DNA of 64,000 nucleotides, taken from contig OZ231126.1 of assembly GCA_965153355.1 (NCBI GenBank), positions 83,886,001 through 83,950,000 of the forward strand. The letters run 5' to 3'. The stretch comes from Flaccisagitta enflata. Its lineage: Eukaryota; Chaetognatha; Sagittoidea; Aphragmophora. Below the pieces are notes generated by a model. That model had not been told where the DNA came from, did not search any database, and saw only the letters and a program-made list of their open reading frames with translations. The translations under genes were made by a program, and so were the position numbers. Within the stretch, counting starts at the first letter, position 1, and every line of letters starts with the position of its first letter. Shown here piece by piece: positions 24,657 through 36,560 of this stretch.

Positions 24657-24874
24657 TGTCGCTTGCTAGCTGACTATAAGAGGGTGTGTCCCTTGATACT
24701 TATGTTGATTGGTTGGTTGGTTGGTTGGTTGGTTGATTGGTGACGCGAAATTTTGGATGACGTAGTGATTTCTAGGCATTCCTGAACTGCTCTGGCCCAA
24801 ACACATTACAGCCCCCGTAATGCCCCTGCCCATCCGTGTGTGTGACTCCTTATTGACCGTGTATCCGGCCTTGT
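24657..24874 (+). mobile_element. Family A element, diverged (TTGG tract)
   Basis: Head GTCGCTTGCTAGCTGACT, a (TTGG)n tract at 24710-24735, tail GTGTGACTCCTTATTGACCG and TATCCGGCCTTGTT. Confidence 0.7.
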
Positions 24875-24953
24875 TCATTGAATGCGTAGAATATCTGGTC
24901 ACAGGGAAAAGAAAAGTGAGATGAGAGATGCGAAGAGAGGGGAGGAAAGTAAT

Positions 24954-25107
24954 AAGGCCGGATACAAGGCAATCCAGTCGCGGACGGGGGTTGGTCAGGA
25001 GCAGTAATGCGAGAACCGCTCACAGTTCAGAAATGTTACGGACCGACGGATCGACGGACGGACGGACCGACCGACACGGCAAGGTGTAGAGTCGCGTGTC
25101 CGCGACT
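24954..25107 (-). mobile_element. Family A element, GGAC subfamily
   Basis: Reverse orientation: AAGGCCGGATACAAGG at the left, GAGTCGCGTGTCCGCGACT at the right; both inner decamers pair. Confidence 0.85.
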
Positions 25108-25335
25108 AAAAAGGGGAGAGAGACAGAGAAAATTTGCGGCAGTTTTGCAAACGCAATTGTTTATGAGCACCAAAATTCATGGTAAGCTTGAAAATGAGTA
25201 GATAAACCGATTGAACGGAAGACAGCCCCAAAGTCTGACAAGAAGGCCTAGTCGGCAAATAGGCGTGCCCGATCCCGATGCCCCGATGGACAGAAACTGC
25301 CTCGTGAGGAAGTTCTTTGACGCAAAATATCAAAG

Positions 25336-25802
25336 AACAAGGTTATTAGACCTAAGTCGCGTGCGTCGGCACTTTCAGACAAAACAGGTAGACAGACAGA
25401 TGAACAGACTAAAACATTAAAAAAAAATTTGAACCAGCAACAAAAAGCCTTTAAAACAACTTTGTGACAAACCAATGGACAGACAGACGGATGGACGGAC
25501 AGACAGAGGACAGACGGACCAAAAAGTGGATTATAGAGGTGTACGAATGACATAAAAACATCTAAAATGTCTTTAAATTGGCTGAAAAACCTTTTAACAA
25601 CTTTGTGACAGATAGACCAATGGACCAACAGACTAACTGACCAACCAAAGAGAGGATCATAGAGGTTTACAAATGCCTGGAAAACATTCAAAAACATTTG
25701 AAAGGTCTTTATTTTGTGTAAAACGCCTTTTAAACAGTTTTGAGACGGACCGACCGACGGACCGACCGAAAATCGGCTTATAGAGTCGCGTAGCACGCGA
25801 CT
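25336..25802 (-). mobile_element. Family A element, long subfamily
   Basis: 467 bp with the head GAGTCGCGTAGCACGCGACT at the right, tail CCTAAGTCGCGTGCGTCGG at the left and three diverged inner repeats ending in 'GACCGACGGACC'-type tracts. A plus-strand relative is at 49687-49944. Confidence 0.7.
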
Positions 25803-26629
25803 TAAAAAAAAACGGCAACAAATTGGTTGAAACGAACGGACTGAAACGCCCCTGCGGCTTTGTCACTGACAAAATGAATACTTGAGCAAACGAGACGGGA
25901 AGACAAATGTTTGCTCTCCTATGTTTCAATTTGTACAATTCAGTTAGACCAGGTCCAGGTCAAGGCGTATGTGATCATGACCTCTCTATGCGTCAGTGGT
26001 GGAACCGGTAGAGGCGTCTTGTGACTGGCAAGAGGCACAGACAAGCCACCCTACGGTACATAGATGTATCAGCTGATAACCACATTTGTCACAATACCCA
26101 AGAGGCCTTTTTTGTCCATCCGCGTGGGTGCTTAACATAGCAAAAGTTGGGAATTTCTTTTCATCCCATTTCTCAAATATTGACGACTAGCTGGCACGTC
26201 TCCTTAATTCTGGTAAAAGGCCTTATTGAAAGATGAACTGAGTGTACTAAGACTTTCTTTTAAAATCAAGATAATAGGGACACGTACAGCGCAAAGGGGA
26301 GTGATATTTTGATTTTAGACAAGGAAAAGTAAACTCATTTCTTTTTTTTTAGTTGAACTTTCAATACCCATAGATGCTAGAGTTATATTGATTAGCTTTA
26401 AATTTGCTTAAACATTCCTTTAGTCTACAGCAACCCTCTTAAAATTGTTTTCCTTCAGGGTAGCAGGATTTTGTCCCTCAAATCTTCAATATGAAAAATC
26501 CAACTCCACTAGTGAAAATACACCAAAATTTAAAAGAAACCCAATCTTTTGATTTTGTTGACTTACAAGAACATAGCAGAAAACCAGGCCTGTATATAAT
26601 TGAGTTTCTCCCCCCCCCCCCCGGCGCAC

Positions 26630-26898
26630 CGTGGCTAAAAACCACCCTCGACGCAGAACGGGGACCAACCAACCCCTCAACCAACCTAAACCACCATCAC
26701 CATGGCTAAAAACCACCCTTGACGCAGAACGGGGACCAACCAACCCCTCAACCAACCTAAACCACCCTTACCGTGGCTAAAAACCACCCTCGACGCAGAA
26801 CGGGGACCAACCAACCCCTCAACCAACCTAAACCACCATCACCGTGGCTAAAAACCACCCTCGACGCAGAACGGGGACCAACCAACCCCTCAACCAAC
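26630..26898. repeat. 70-bp tandem repeat, four copies
   Basis: Units begin CCGTGGCTAAAAACCACCCT at 26632, 26699, 26770 and 26842 and continue GACGCAGAACGGGGACC and AACCAACCCCTCAACC. They lie inside the family G composite. Confidence 0.85.
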
Positions 26899-27205
26899 TT
26901 ATACAGAGGTATCATTCTCTTTCTTTGGCTGTTTGCCAGTCAACGTCCCACCCGCCTCCACATTTGATATGTGTTTTCTGTTTACTTCCCTGAATATATT
27001 CTAATTTTTTTATGATGAATTCCACCAAGTCAGTCATTACTAGTTCAATCATCAATGGCTTTCTTAAGTCGTCTCTTGCTCGAATCAGACAGCTTAGTTT
27101 TTCTTAAAAGTAAATATCGAGAAATTTTCTTGACTCGGTTTCGTTTCTTGAATGTTTTAACATTGTTAACAATAAGCAAATGGATTTGAAATGTTTGTTC
27201 CATTG

Positions 27206-27349
<144 letters not shown>

Positions 27350-27544
27350 ATCCATCCAACATATTTGTTGACGAAATGAACAAATATACACGGCCATATC
27401 TGAATGGTCAGAGATTTCTGGTGTTTTCTTGAAATTCAACCCACAATTGAAGACGGGAATTTGGGAGTGCGTGACTACAATGATATCACAATTGATAATT
27501 AGCATAAGACTTATGTGATTAGCGCATGGGAAAGCCGTCGAGTA

Positions 27545-27617
<73 letters not shown>

Positions 27618-27733
27618 ATTGTTGTTGTTGTTGTTGTTGTTGTTGTTAATATTGATTGATGTTGTGATTGGTTGTTGTTGTTGTTGTTGTTGTTGTTTTT
27701 GTTATTGGTTGTTGTTGTTTTTTTTGTTATTGG

Positions 27734-27776
<43 letters not shown>

Positions 27777-27787
27777 GGTTGTTGTTA
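27545..27787 (+). repeat. (TTG)n microsatellites, three tracts
   Basis: TTG repeat at 27545-27650, 27672-27700 and 27728-27787, separated by short TTATTGG-type breaks. Confidence 0.92.
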
Positions 27788-28359
27788 TAAAGCTTCCCTG
27801 CACCAAGATGGACAAAAACTACTATGGCAAGATTAGTTGTAACATCGCATAAGGAACACTGTCATAGTCCTACTACACATGATACACAAACCAGCACTAA
27901 GACGATGTTCTGAGTAGCGTAACCAAGGTTACGAGACAACAAACACAAGCCTCAATTGACTCGAGTCAAGAAAAGATGCTTTAGGTTTCCCTTCGCCAGT
28001 TTTTCTTCCATGAAAGTCGCTTAATTTGCATATTGCAGTAGCGTGTATTTCTCTTTCTTCCCGTTAACGTCAGAATTGCGCACACATCGTCCACACCTAG
28101 TGACATGCCCACCATATTTCTATCGTGGTATCTAGCTGACGTTAGCTGACGTTTAAAGAAAACTGGAGAGTTGTTTTTTTCGACATAACAAAACATTTTA
28201 AAACACATTGAAACTTTCCGGGTCATGGTCCAGTGTGCCGCGGGGGGGGGGGGAATCAAAGGGTTTGGAGATGGGGAAGGGAGAGGAAGGGGAAAAAAGA
28301 GAAAAAAAGAAAATTTGGGGAAAATATAACTTTTGGCAGTACCAAATCATATAACTTGA

Positions 28360-28702
28360 TTACCGTATTTTTTCCATTTATCGCCCCCCCTCCAATTAAC
28401 GCCCCCCCCCCTCTTTTTGCTCCTCAGATCAGTGATTTGTTAGAAGATTAGGAGGCAAATGATTGTTGTGCATAGAGGGATTTAGCTTTTTTCAGTGCAT
28501 TTTTCAATACTTATTTGAAAAACAGGCAAGAAATATCCCTAAATTTTATTTTTTCTAGAATTTCAATAAGCATTCACTGAGAAAACTATTAGATGACTAC
28601 ATATTTTTAAGTTGAAAGGGGGCGCTAATTAGAGGGTAAAATAGGAATATCAATTTCTAATTTCAAAAGCGCCCGGGGCGCTAATTAGAAAAAATACGGT
28701 AA
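28360..28702. mobile_element. MITE nested inside the family G element
   Basis: TTACCGTATTTTTTCCATTT at the left is inverted at the right (TTAGAAAAAATACGGTAA), with CGCCCCCCC/GGGGCGCTAATTAG inside. It interrupts the family G interior. A related fragment is at about 14404-14450. Confidence 0.65.
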
Positions 28703-29143
28703 CAAAACACAATTTAACACTATTTAAACCTTAAATACACTGTTTTATTGCTTTTTTGGGAAGACAATCATAGATTTTGTAACGCGACGCCATACATCGT
28801 GGGGAAGAAAATCAAAGGCAGGGGGGGGGGGGGAAAATCAAAAGCCACTCAATCAAATACACCCCTGCAGAAAACTATCCTTGTTTATCTGACTGCCTGA
28901 AAAAAAAAATGTATCCCTTACTGAAAATTCTAGTCACCAAACAAAAAGAATTTATGATACCCACATTTGCATATTTGATAGGATCACACTGTCCATTTTT
29001 GCCCTTTTCTCCTCCTCTTTTTCTTTCTTCTGTTCTTTTTCTTTTTCTTTTTCTTCCCCATTTCTGTTTCTTTTAATTTTTCTCTTCTTCTTCTTCCTCC
29101 TCTGCCCCTTCCAAAACCTTCCCACTCACCCCCTTCCCTTTTG

Positions 29144-29224
<81 letters not shown>
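29144..29224 (+). repeat. (TC)n microsatellite in a polypyrimidine region
   Basis: CT repeat inside a 390-bp C/T-rich stretch (29000-29390), with a diverged inverted relative (GAAGAAG) at 39110-39240. Confidence 0.9.
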
Positions 29225-29227
<3 letters not shown>

Positions 29228-30018
29228 TTCTATTTCCTTCTATTTCTTTTTTTCCTCCTCCTTCTTTTTCTTTTTCTTCTTCTTTTTTTTTCTTTTTCTT
29301 CTTTTTCTCCTTCTTCTATTTCTCCTTCCTCTTCTTCTTCTTCCCCTTCTGCCAAAACCTTCCGACACATCCCCTTCCCTTCCAAGTAGCCACGCTACCC
29401 GCTACTCTAGTTTTAGGAGGGTTGGTCTACAGGAATATCACTGATTTGGATTTTGCTCAGCAGCATTTTCAACTCATGCGACCTTTGGCAATGGCAGTAA
29501 TCCTGTAGCACAAAACATTGATGGTTTAGCAGGTAAACATGGCAATGTGTTTCTTTAGCAACCAACAATTTCAAAAGAATTGGTATATATTATACATATC
29601 AATCCCCTCATATCATCTGTCTCCACACTATGCATACACATATCATCTCTAGTCTAGTCTCTAGTCTAGTCTAGTAATTGGCAAGAGAGAAGAAAAGAGA
29701 AAGCGTGACTAGCTACAGTTACACCCCGCTATTTGCTTGCTTCATATAATGTTTATGCAATGTATTCCTTTGTCCCGCCAATCCTGTACAGAGTGGAAAA
29801 AATCATGACAATGACTGTTTTCTTTTTCTCGAAATTCAGTCATCTTCTGTTTTTTTTTTTTAGCACTCAAAGTTTCCAACTGAGTTCAATGGGAAAGCAA
29901 ACTCCCCCAAAGATATTTCGTTGCTGAAGAGACTAACAATTGCCTTAGAAAACCGCCCATTAAAGAAAAATCATCTTTAAAACAAGAATGAAAATGTTGT
30001 GAACATTTTCTGTGACAC

Positions 30019-30294
30019 ATGTGCGTGGTCTTAATGATACAGGAAGAAGTTCGTAGTGTCTTGTACCAATGGAAACCTGACAGAAACTCTGACAGCGATA
30101 TGCAAATTAGGACAAAAAATAGCGCTGCTAAACAAACGAAAGATGACCAATTTTTGGGAAAAAAAATGGTGAGGGCCTTGAAATTAGTCCCTCCGCATTG
30201 GGTTAGGGGGATGAGAAGAAATTCAAAACTTTTGCTACGTGAAGCACTCAACCCAGCTATACTGGACCCAAGGTTTATGGAAATTCTCCTATGA
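30019..30294 (+). other. Unassigned open frame, 91 codons
   Basis: The frame contains EEVRSVLYQWKPDRNSDSDM and LKLVPPHWVRGMRRNSKLLL, ends ILDPRFMEILL, and is preceded by ATGATACAG. Composition is protein-like and basic. No domain, splice partner or homolog is recognised; it could be decayed mobile-element coding sequence. Confidence 0.2.
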
Positions 30295-30712
30295 CCCCTT
30301 CATGTCAAAATTGTTTTTTGTTTTTTTTTTTGTACAGGCAATAATAGAAATCCAGCTGTAACAGATAAGATTTTTGGGTCCTTTGACATCCGATTTTGCT
30401 GTTGTTTAAAACTGAGAAAGGCCAAAACGGGGAAAAAAAAAGATCAAGGGCGAAATACTTTTAGCCAAAAGGAAGAAAAGGGAGAAAATTGGAAATAAGG
30501 AGAAAGATTGGAGGTCTTGACCCGTCACGAAATGCAAACGCAGAAAAAGCAGAGGATGTTAGACCTACGATGCGAGCCATTGAGCATTAGAATCTAATCC
30601 TTAGTAGATACGTCCTGGCAAAGAACGGTCGGATCGGTTGAAAGTTTGACTACATGTATTATGATGTATACAATGCGAACGAATATTTCCGAACGCAACC
30701 AAGCGCATTTTT

Positions 30713-30880
30713 TGTCGCAGACACACAACTCTTTTCGTTGCTGTGTCGGTAATACGGCCGGTCCGTCTGTCTGTCCGTCGGTCAGTCCGTTCCGCCAATA
30801 ATTATTTGTTCTTGACGTTTGAGATTTTGTGTAACTACTCCTGTCCAATCTTCCGCGACTGTTGCCCGGTGTTTGGCTTA
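30713..30880 (+). mobile_element. Family A element, diverged
   Basis: Head GTCGCAGACACACAACTC, GTCCGTCTGTCTGTCC tract, CTTCCGCGACTGTTGCC tail. Confidence 0.6.
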
Positions 30881-30893
30881 TTTCAATCCAATT

Positions 30894-31008
30894 CTAGGTG
30901 CGCCAACGCGAATCTATAACCGGTCTGTTGGTCCGTCGGACTGTCGGTCGGTCACGAAAACCTCTGTTGATCCACCCGGCGCACCTATTGGCATATTTGA
31001 CCTTGTTT
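30894..31008 (+). mobile_element. Family B (A-related) element
   Basis: Starts GGTGCGCCAACGCG, has CGGACTGTCGGTCGGTC, ends CCCGGCGCACCTATTGGCAT and GACCTTGTTTT. Head and tail GGTGCGCC / GGCGCACC are complementary. Relatives at 8918-9018 and 41466-41588. Confidence 0.65.
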
Positions 31009-31314
31009 TTTTCAGTCCTGTGACTAGAATTAGCACAGTGATTGTGGTCATGAAAAAGACCTTGTTCCTTCACCATACTTGTGTGGTCATAATTCACCGG
31101 TTGCCCGCTAAGCTGTGAGGCTAACAAAAAAATTTCTCATTCCAGCGATTAATTTCTGGTTTTTGCTTTTACCATTTTTCTTTTCAACCTTTTGTTCATA
31201 CGTCAAGAGATCTCCGTTATTGCCTCTTTCCTCCTGCTCCCTCTTCTTTTGAAAAGGGAGAAAAAAAAGGACAAGTGCAGTATGTGAGAGAGAGGATGAG
31301 ATTGAGAGAGAGAA

Positions 31315-31345
31315 AGGGAGGGAGGGAGGGAGGGAGGGAGGAAGG

Positions 31346-31415
<70 letters not shown>

Positions 31416-31417
31416 AA

Positions 31418-31480
<63 letters not shown>

Positions 31481-31515
31481 ACACATGTACACACATATAC
31501 ACACACACACACTTA
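31315..31515 (+). repeat. (GGGA)n, (GA)n and (CA)n cluster
   Basis: GAGGGAGG tract, GA repeat 31350-31412, CA repeat 31421-31475 with further ACAC stretches. Confidence 0.92.
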
Positions 31516-31869
31516 AACACGCACGCACACACATGGACAAACACAGACAGACCGACTGACTGACAAACAGACGGAGAAACTTCAAATGTGGAAGAAAGAG
31601 AGAAAGACAAACCGAATGAAGAAATGAATGGTCAGTGTTTACAAAGAGGAAAAAGTAGACAGACACACAGATAGACAGACAGACAGCCTGACCTACACTG
31701 CGGCAAATGAAATGAAACCGGGGGAACCAAACAGAGAAACAATAGTGAAAAACAATGGGATTTGAGAGACATGAGGCAAACTGGCAAACAATGTAAAAGA
31801 GAACAAAGTTGCAAAAGAGGCCAGTAAAATTTATCACACAGGAAAAAAAACCAAGAGAAATTAAGATTA

Positions 31870-32066
31870 AACAAGTGACGCGGGGTTACAATATCGTCGC
31901 GGACGAGTAAGCAGGGGTGCACAACACCCCCCCCCTGCAGTCCTCCAGTCTCCCACATAGAAAATCAGCACACGCAATCGTTCTAAATGCGCGTTTTCAT
32001 ATTTTCCAACTTGATCATTACGGATGGACCAATGATCGGACAGACCAACGACCGGACAAAGCCGCC
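31870..32066 (-). mobile_element. Family A element, GATATTGT-tail subfamily, head lost
   Basis: AACAAGTGACGCGGGGTTAC then AATATCGTCGCGGACG at the left; GGACCAATGATCGGACAGAC and CGGACAAAGCCGCC at the right. Confidence 0.65.
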
Positions 32067-32071
32067 ACTGT

Positions 32072-32725
32072 ATGAATATGTTCTTGACGCAGAGTCGGGC
32101 CGGGGAAACTGACAATAGCGCACCCGAGTCGGACACTCGCAATAGCGCACCTATCTTGGAAACTGACAATAGCGCACCCGAATCGGACACTCGCAATAGC
32201 GCACCCATCTTGGAAACTGACAATAGCGCACCCGAGTCGGACACTGGCAATAGCGCACCTATCTTGAAAACTGACAATAGCGCACCCGAGTCGGACACTC
32301 ACAATAGCGCACCCATCGTGGAAACCGACAATAGCGTACCCGAGTCGGACACTCACAATAGCGCACCCATCGTGGAAACTGACAATAGCGCACCCGAGTC
32401 GGACACTCGCAATAGCGCACCCATCTTGGAAACTGACAATAGCGCACCCGAGTCGGACACTCGCAATAGCGCACCCATCTTGGAAACTGACAATAGCGCA
32501 CCCGAGTCGGACACTCGCAATAGCGCACCCATCTTGGAAACTGACAATAGCGCACCCGAGTCGGACACTCGCAATAGCGCACCTTTCGTGGAAACTGACA
32601 ATAGCGCACCCGAGTCGGACACTCGCAATAGCACACCCATCTTGGAAACTGACAATAGCGCACCCGAGTCGGACACTCGCAATAGCACACCCATCTTGGA
32701 AACTGACAATAGCGCACCCGGGTAA
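32072..32725 (+). repeat. 54-bp minisatellite with an 18-residue open repeat
   Basis: About 11.3 copies of a 54-bp unit fill 32107-32721. Each unit is two diverged 27-bp halves that share AATAGCGCACCC. From ATG 32072 the plus frame reads ETDNSAPESDTRNSAPIL repeatedly and stops at TAA just after the array. Minus-strand frames are open too, because 54 is a multiple of three and no unit carries a stop there. Substitutions between units include Arg to His/Gly and Ala to Thr/Val. There is no signal peptide and no splice signal. More likely a minisatellite than a gene. Confidence 0.75.
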
Positions 32726-32996
32726 TCCGATATTCCGCTCATCATTTCCCGTGGGTTGAGTCTTTGGTCATATCGGGAATGTTTGAGTGGCAAAACTGTC
32801 AGAATTGTCTGAAGTTTGTGACAGCTAATAATGCTCTGGCGCCTTTTCCATTATATTGCTTTCATCTCTCGGCTTGAATGATTTATATGACCAACATCAT
32901 CATTATCCTCATCTTCATTATCCTCATCATCATCGTCATCATCATTATCCTCACCATCATTATCGCGTCGTCATCATCATAATCATCGTCATCTTT

Positions 32997-32997
<1 letters not shown>

Positions 32998-33073
<76 letters not shown>

Positions 33074-33266
33074 TGTCATCATTGTCATCGTAATCATCAT
33101 CTTCATCGTGACCATTATTGCCGTCATCATGCATCATCATCATTAGCAACACTATCATCATGATTATATGACCAGTATCATTATCATCATTGTGATCATC
33201 ATCATAATCATTTCCATCATTATCATTGTAATTATCATTATCATCATCATCTCCCTCCTTCTTATC

Positions 33267-33355
<89 letters not shown>
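32998..33355 (+). repeat. (ATC)n microsatellites, two long tracts
   Basis: ATC repeat at 32998-33072 and 33267-33355 joined by imperfect ATC/ATT sequence from about 32895. Confidence 0.92.
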
Positions 33356-33356
<1 letters not shown>

Positions 33357-33629
33357 GATAAAATATATATATACATTCTTTAAAATAGTATTATTCAAGA
33401 CTGCACGATGCGTCATAGGAGAATGTCACAAGTCAACAACCATCACTGTGTCTGTGGGATTTGCCCATCTTCCTAATTTTTCTTGTTGGCTTGATAATTT
33501 GCCGAGTGGAGCTGAGTTGGACAAACATAAATCTGGCTCTGGTATAACTGGCGCGTGACGTCATGAGAGCCAGAATGAACAGCCAAAGGACAGCGGCAGT
33601 GAGACAGAGATAGAGACTGATATAGAAAG

Positions 33630-33830
33630 ACAGACAGACAGACAGACAGACATAGAATTAGAGAGATAGAGACAGAGACACAAACCATCGGACGCGAACA
33701 GATAGAGACGTCATGCAAACGGGAAAGGTCGGCCGCAAGACATAGAGAAACAGAGAAATAGACAGACAGAAAGACAGATAGACAGACAGACAGAGGAATA
33801 GACAGACAGACTGACATAGATGCTTCGGAA
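33630..33830 (+). repeat. Imperfect (ACAG/ATAG) tract
   Basis: GACAGACAGACAGAC and GATAGAGAC-type units with breaks. Confidence 0.75.
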
Positions 33831-34014
33831 CATATGAGTATTGAGTAATGTAATGCGTATACATCAATGGATGGATGGACAGAACGATGGGCCGTCGGAG
33901 AGAAACAGAAACCGACCGATGGGCGACCGACAGAGAGACAGTTTGAAAGAGATATTCCTTTATTGTCTTCCTTAAGCAAAGTCCGCCTTTTGACTCCATT
34001 CAACGCCCGGAAGC

Positions 34015-34400
34015 AAGTCAGTCATTTGGGGAGGGGAGTGGTGGGGAGGGGGGGGGCAACAGCCAGTCATTTGGGGGTGGCAGCAGTGGTGGACTAGTGG
34101 TGGGGGGGAAGGCTGCTGGGGAGGTAGCAGTCAGTCATTTGGAGAGGGGGTGCAAGGAGAGGGGTAGAGGGTAGGAGCATTCAGTCATTTGGGGAAAGGC
34201 TGTGGGGGGAGGGTGAGAAGTGAGGATTATTCGGGGGTGGGGGGACGAAGGGGGAGAGTAACAGTCGGTCACTCAGAGTGAAGGTGGAGAGAGCGGCAGT
34301 AAGCCAGTGGGGGGGGGGGGGTGAGGCACGGCATTTAGTCGCTCAAGGGGCCCAGGGGGGGGGACAGAAAACGGGGGGAGGCAGCCCTCAGTCACGCGCG
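34015..34400 (+). repeat. G-rich degenerate minisatellite
   Basis: Repeated CAGTCATTTGGGG/CAGTCACTC motifs are separated by G-runs of up to 11 bases. Many GGG tracts are within short reach, so quadruplex formation is likely. No coding sequence. Confidence 0.7.
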
Positions 34401-34762
34401 GGACCGTCGCTTTCCTTGCCAAACCCCCGCAGCCATAAAGAGACCCATTGAATGACGCCAAAAAAATTTTTTTTCTCATAAAATTGTCGCGCCAAAGCAG
34501 TGCTTAGAAAAACTATTATTCATAAAGCGGCGTTCATTGCAAGAGGTCCAGTACGTCTTTACTTTATCTAGACACTCTTGAATTTAGGGCACAAACAGTC
34601 TTACAGTTTAAGACATGAATTTGAATTTTGAAGGAATGGAATACTTTCATTAAATTGAAGCATAATGTTGCATAATGATTGAGAATCAAGACATGTGGTT
34701 GCCATTTGCCCAAAACTGAATTTTCTGTGGTTAATTTGAGCAAGGAAACCTCGGAAATAACA

Positions 34763-34901
34763 AGACCAAATACACTCCCCACAGTCACGGACGGGTGGGC
34801 AGGAACGGAAAAGCGAGAGAACGCTCATATTTGGTTTTTGTTACCGACAGACAGACCGACAGACCGACAAAGCTAGTTCTAGAGTCGCGAGTCTGCGACT
34901 G
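34763..34901 (-). mobile_element. Family A element, tail degraded
   Basis: CACGGACGGGTGGGCAGGAA, ACCGACAGACAGACCGACAG tract, then GAGTCGCGAGTCTGCGACT head. Confidence 0.7.
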
Positions 34902-34905
34902 AAAA

Positions 34906-35255
34906 GGTAGAAAAACTCATGGTACAACAAAATTTCTAGGTTGAAAGACCCTGCCAATCTAATTCCTCTACCCCAGAGGTTCTGTACCAATAAAGGCGGC
35001 TCTCGCAAAAATAAGAAAAGATTCAAAAAGTCATAGCGCAAAAAATATTGATCCTTGAGACCACTGGTTGGTGCCATTTGAAAGAAAAAAATAAGCTCTT
35101 TCTTAGCTGTGAGTAAAAAAAAATGTGTCATCCCAGGCGGGAAATGGCTTAACTTTCCCAAGTGTCTCAAATCGAAAATGGAAAACCTGTTTTCTCCCCT
35201 ACGTTTCAAAAAGTCGAATTACGTAATTTGACTTTTTTCCAATAATTACGCCTCC
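34906..35255 (-). repeat. Family H element
   Basis: Contains GTGCCATTTGAAAG, TAGCGCAAAAAATATTGATC and the palindrome AAAGTCGAATTACGTAATTT at its end. The same order is found inverted at 57131-57350. Related in motif to the ends of family E. Confidence 0.55.
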
Positions 35256-35831
35256 TCCCTCTGTCCTTCGGATTAAGAACCCGTCACTACCAAGTTTCAA
35301 TCAGTTTCACTTCAGCAGATTTTGACTGACAGTTTTTGGTTGTTCATTAATCGCAAAGTCATTCTTCCATTAAATCTTACATTAGTTACATTAAAATGTA
35401 GGCGAAAAGTGGCAAACTCTGGTTGACTGTAGTACTCGAACTAGCAGTGGATTTTTTCTACTGCTAGCAGATAGCATTTCTGAAAATTTTCTGCTAGCAA
35501 TGGTAGCAGAAAGTAGCAGTTATAAATATAAAAGTTTATAACTATGTCGGAAGGCACCAACAGAGTAAACATGTGTAAAAAAGTAAAATTCAAACATTTT
35601 TGTAATATACTCTGAACATTATTTTGATTGAAGGATATATTTCATTTTATTGACAAAAAGTCATCTAGGAATTCATCTGAAAATAGCTGAAAGGTAACAC
35701 CAAAAGAGTCGCTCTTATTTTCATCATTCTTCATATAGCTAGATCTTGCTATTGGTGCAATTCAAGACTGATTTTAGTCATGAAAGAAACTTATGATTGT
35801 AAAGACTAATAATCATTCAAGCATATATTTA

Positions 35832-36560
35832 CCAGTAATGGCGGCTGTCGCCGTGAGGAAAAAAGTCATAAGCACTGGTGATTTTTCACCATGCTTTTAT
35901 CTTCAGTCACTGAATTTTTTTTATTTGTCAGATCAAATCAAAAGCAATTGTTTGCATTGGTTGTACTGAAAATCAGAGAGTAATAGGACTGAGCCAAATG
36001 AGCTAGATGAGCTGAAATATTCAAAATAATTCAACCAGACAACCAGCTTAGCTCACTGACATGCTTTCTTGTATTTGTATGCTTAAATCAAAACATCTTT
36101 TTAATCCTGTTTAAAATCAAAGAAAAAAAGTGAGCTAAGTGAGCTGAATGAGCTAAAATGCTCAAAAACGCCCTCACAGATGAGCAGCTGTGCTCGTAAA
36201 CATCTTTTTTTGTATTTGCATGCTCAAGTAAACATAAATACACTCCTTTATTAATCCTACACAAAATTAAAAAAAATTAAAAAAAAATTCCATTCAAATT
36301 TTTCGTAAATAAATCTTTAAAAAATCATAGCGCAAAAAGTATTTGTCGTAGAGCATTCTGCTTGGCGCCAAATGAAAGAGAATTATCAAATTTACTTACC
36401 CTATCAATTTCATTGGAGGGCTCATTCGCCCCTAGGAGAGCCGGAACTTTCGCATAAGAAAATGAAAACCCTGTTTCTGTCGAATATGTCAAAAAGTCGA
36501 AGACAGACTTCGACTTTTTTCCCGACAAAAAGTCGAAGACAGACTTCGACTTTTTTCCCG
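35832..36560 (+). mobile_element. Family E element, copy 3
   Basis: Same start (CCAGTAATGGCGGCTGTCGC) and end (GACTTCGACTTTTTTCCCGA), with TTA on both sides. The terminal CGAAGACAGACTTCGAC segment is duplicated at the right end. One internal repeat fewer than copy 1. No coding sequence. Confidence 0.75.

Larger units (their letters stand above)
28876..30712. other. Intron, C/T-rich then AT-rich
   Basis: The pyrimidine stretch and the open frame at 30019 are listed separately; otherwise nothing supported. Confidence 0.5.

Noticed and set aside
25211-25330. Plus-strand frame NGRQPQSLTRRPSRQIGVPD
   Set aside because: GC-rich and open, but the minus strand is open as well and the borders are family A elements; no convincing splice sites.
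25990-26040. GGTGGAACCGGTAGAGGCG, tRNA-like look
   Set aside because: No cloverleaf can be drawn.
27981-28230. Minus-strand frame with LTSARYHDRNMVGMSLGVDD
   Set aside because: Looks slightly protein-like and has AG-ending acceptors, but no donor or partner exon; left as cargo of the family G composite.
33164-33416. Poly-Asp and poly-Met frames
   Set aside because: Direct translation of (ATC)n; no unique coding sequence around it.
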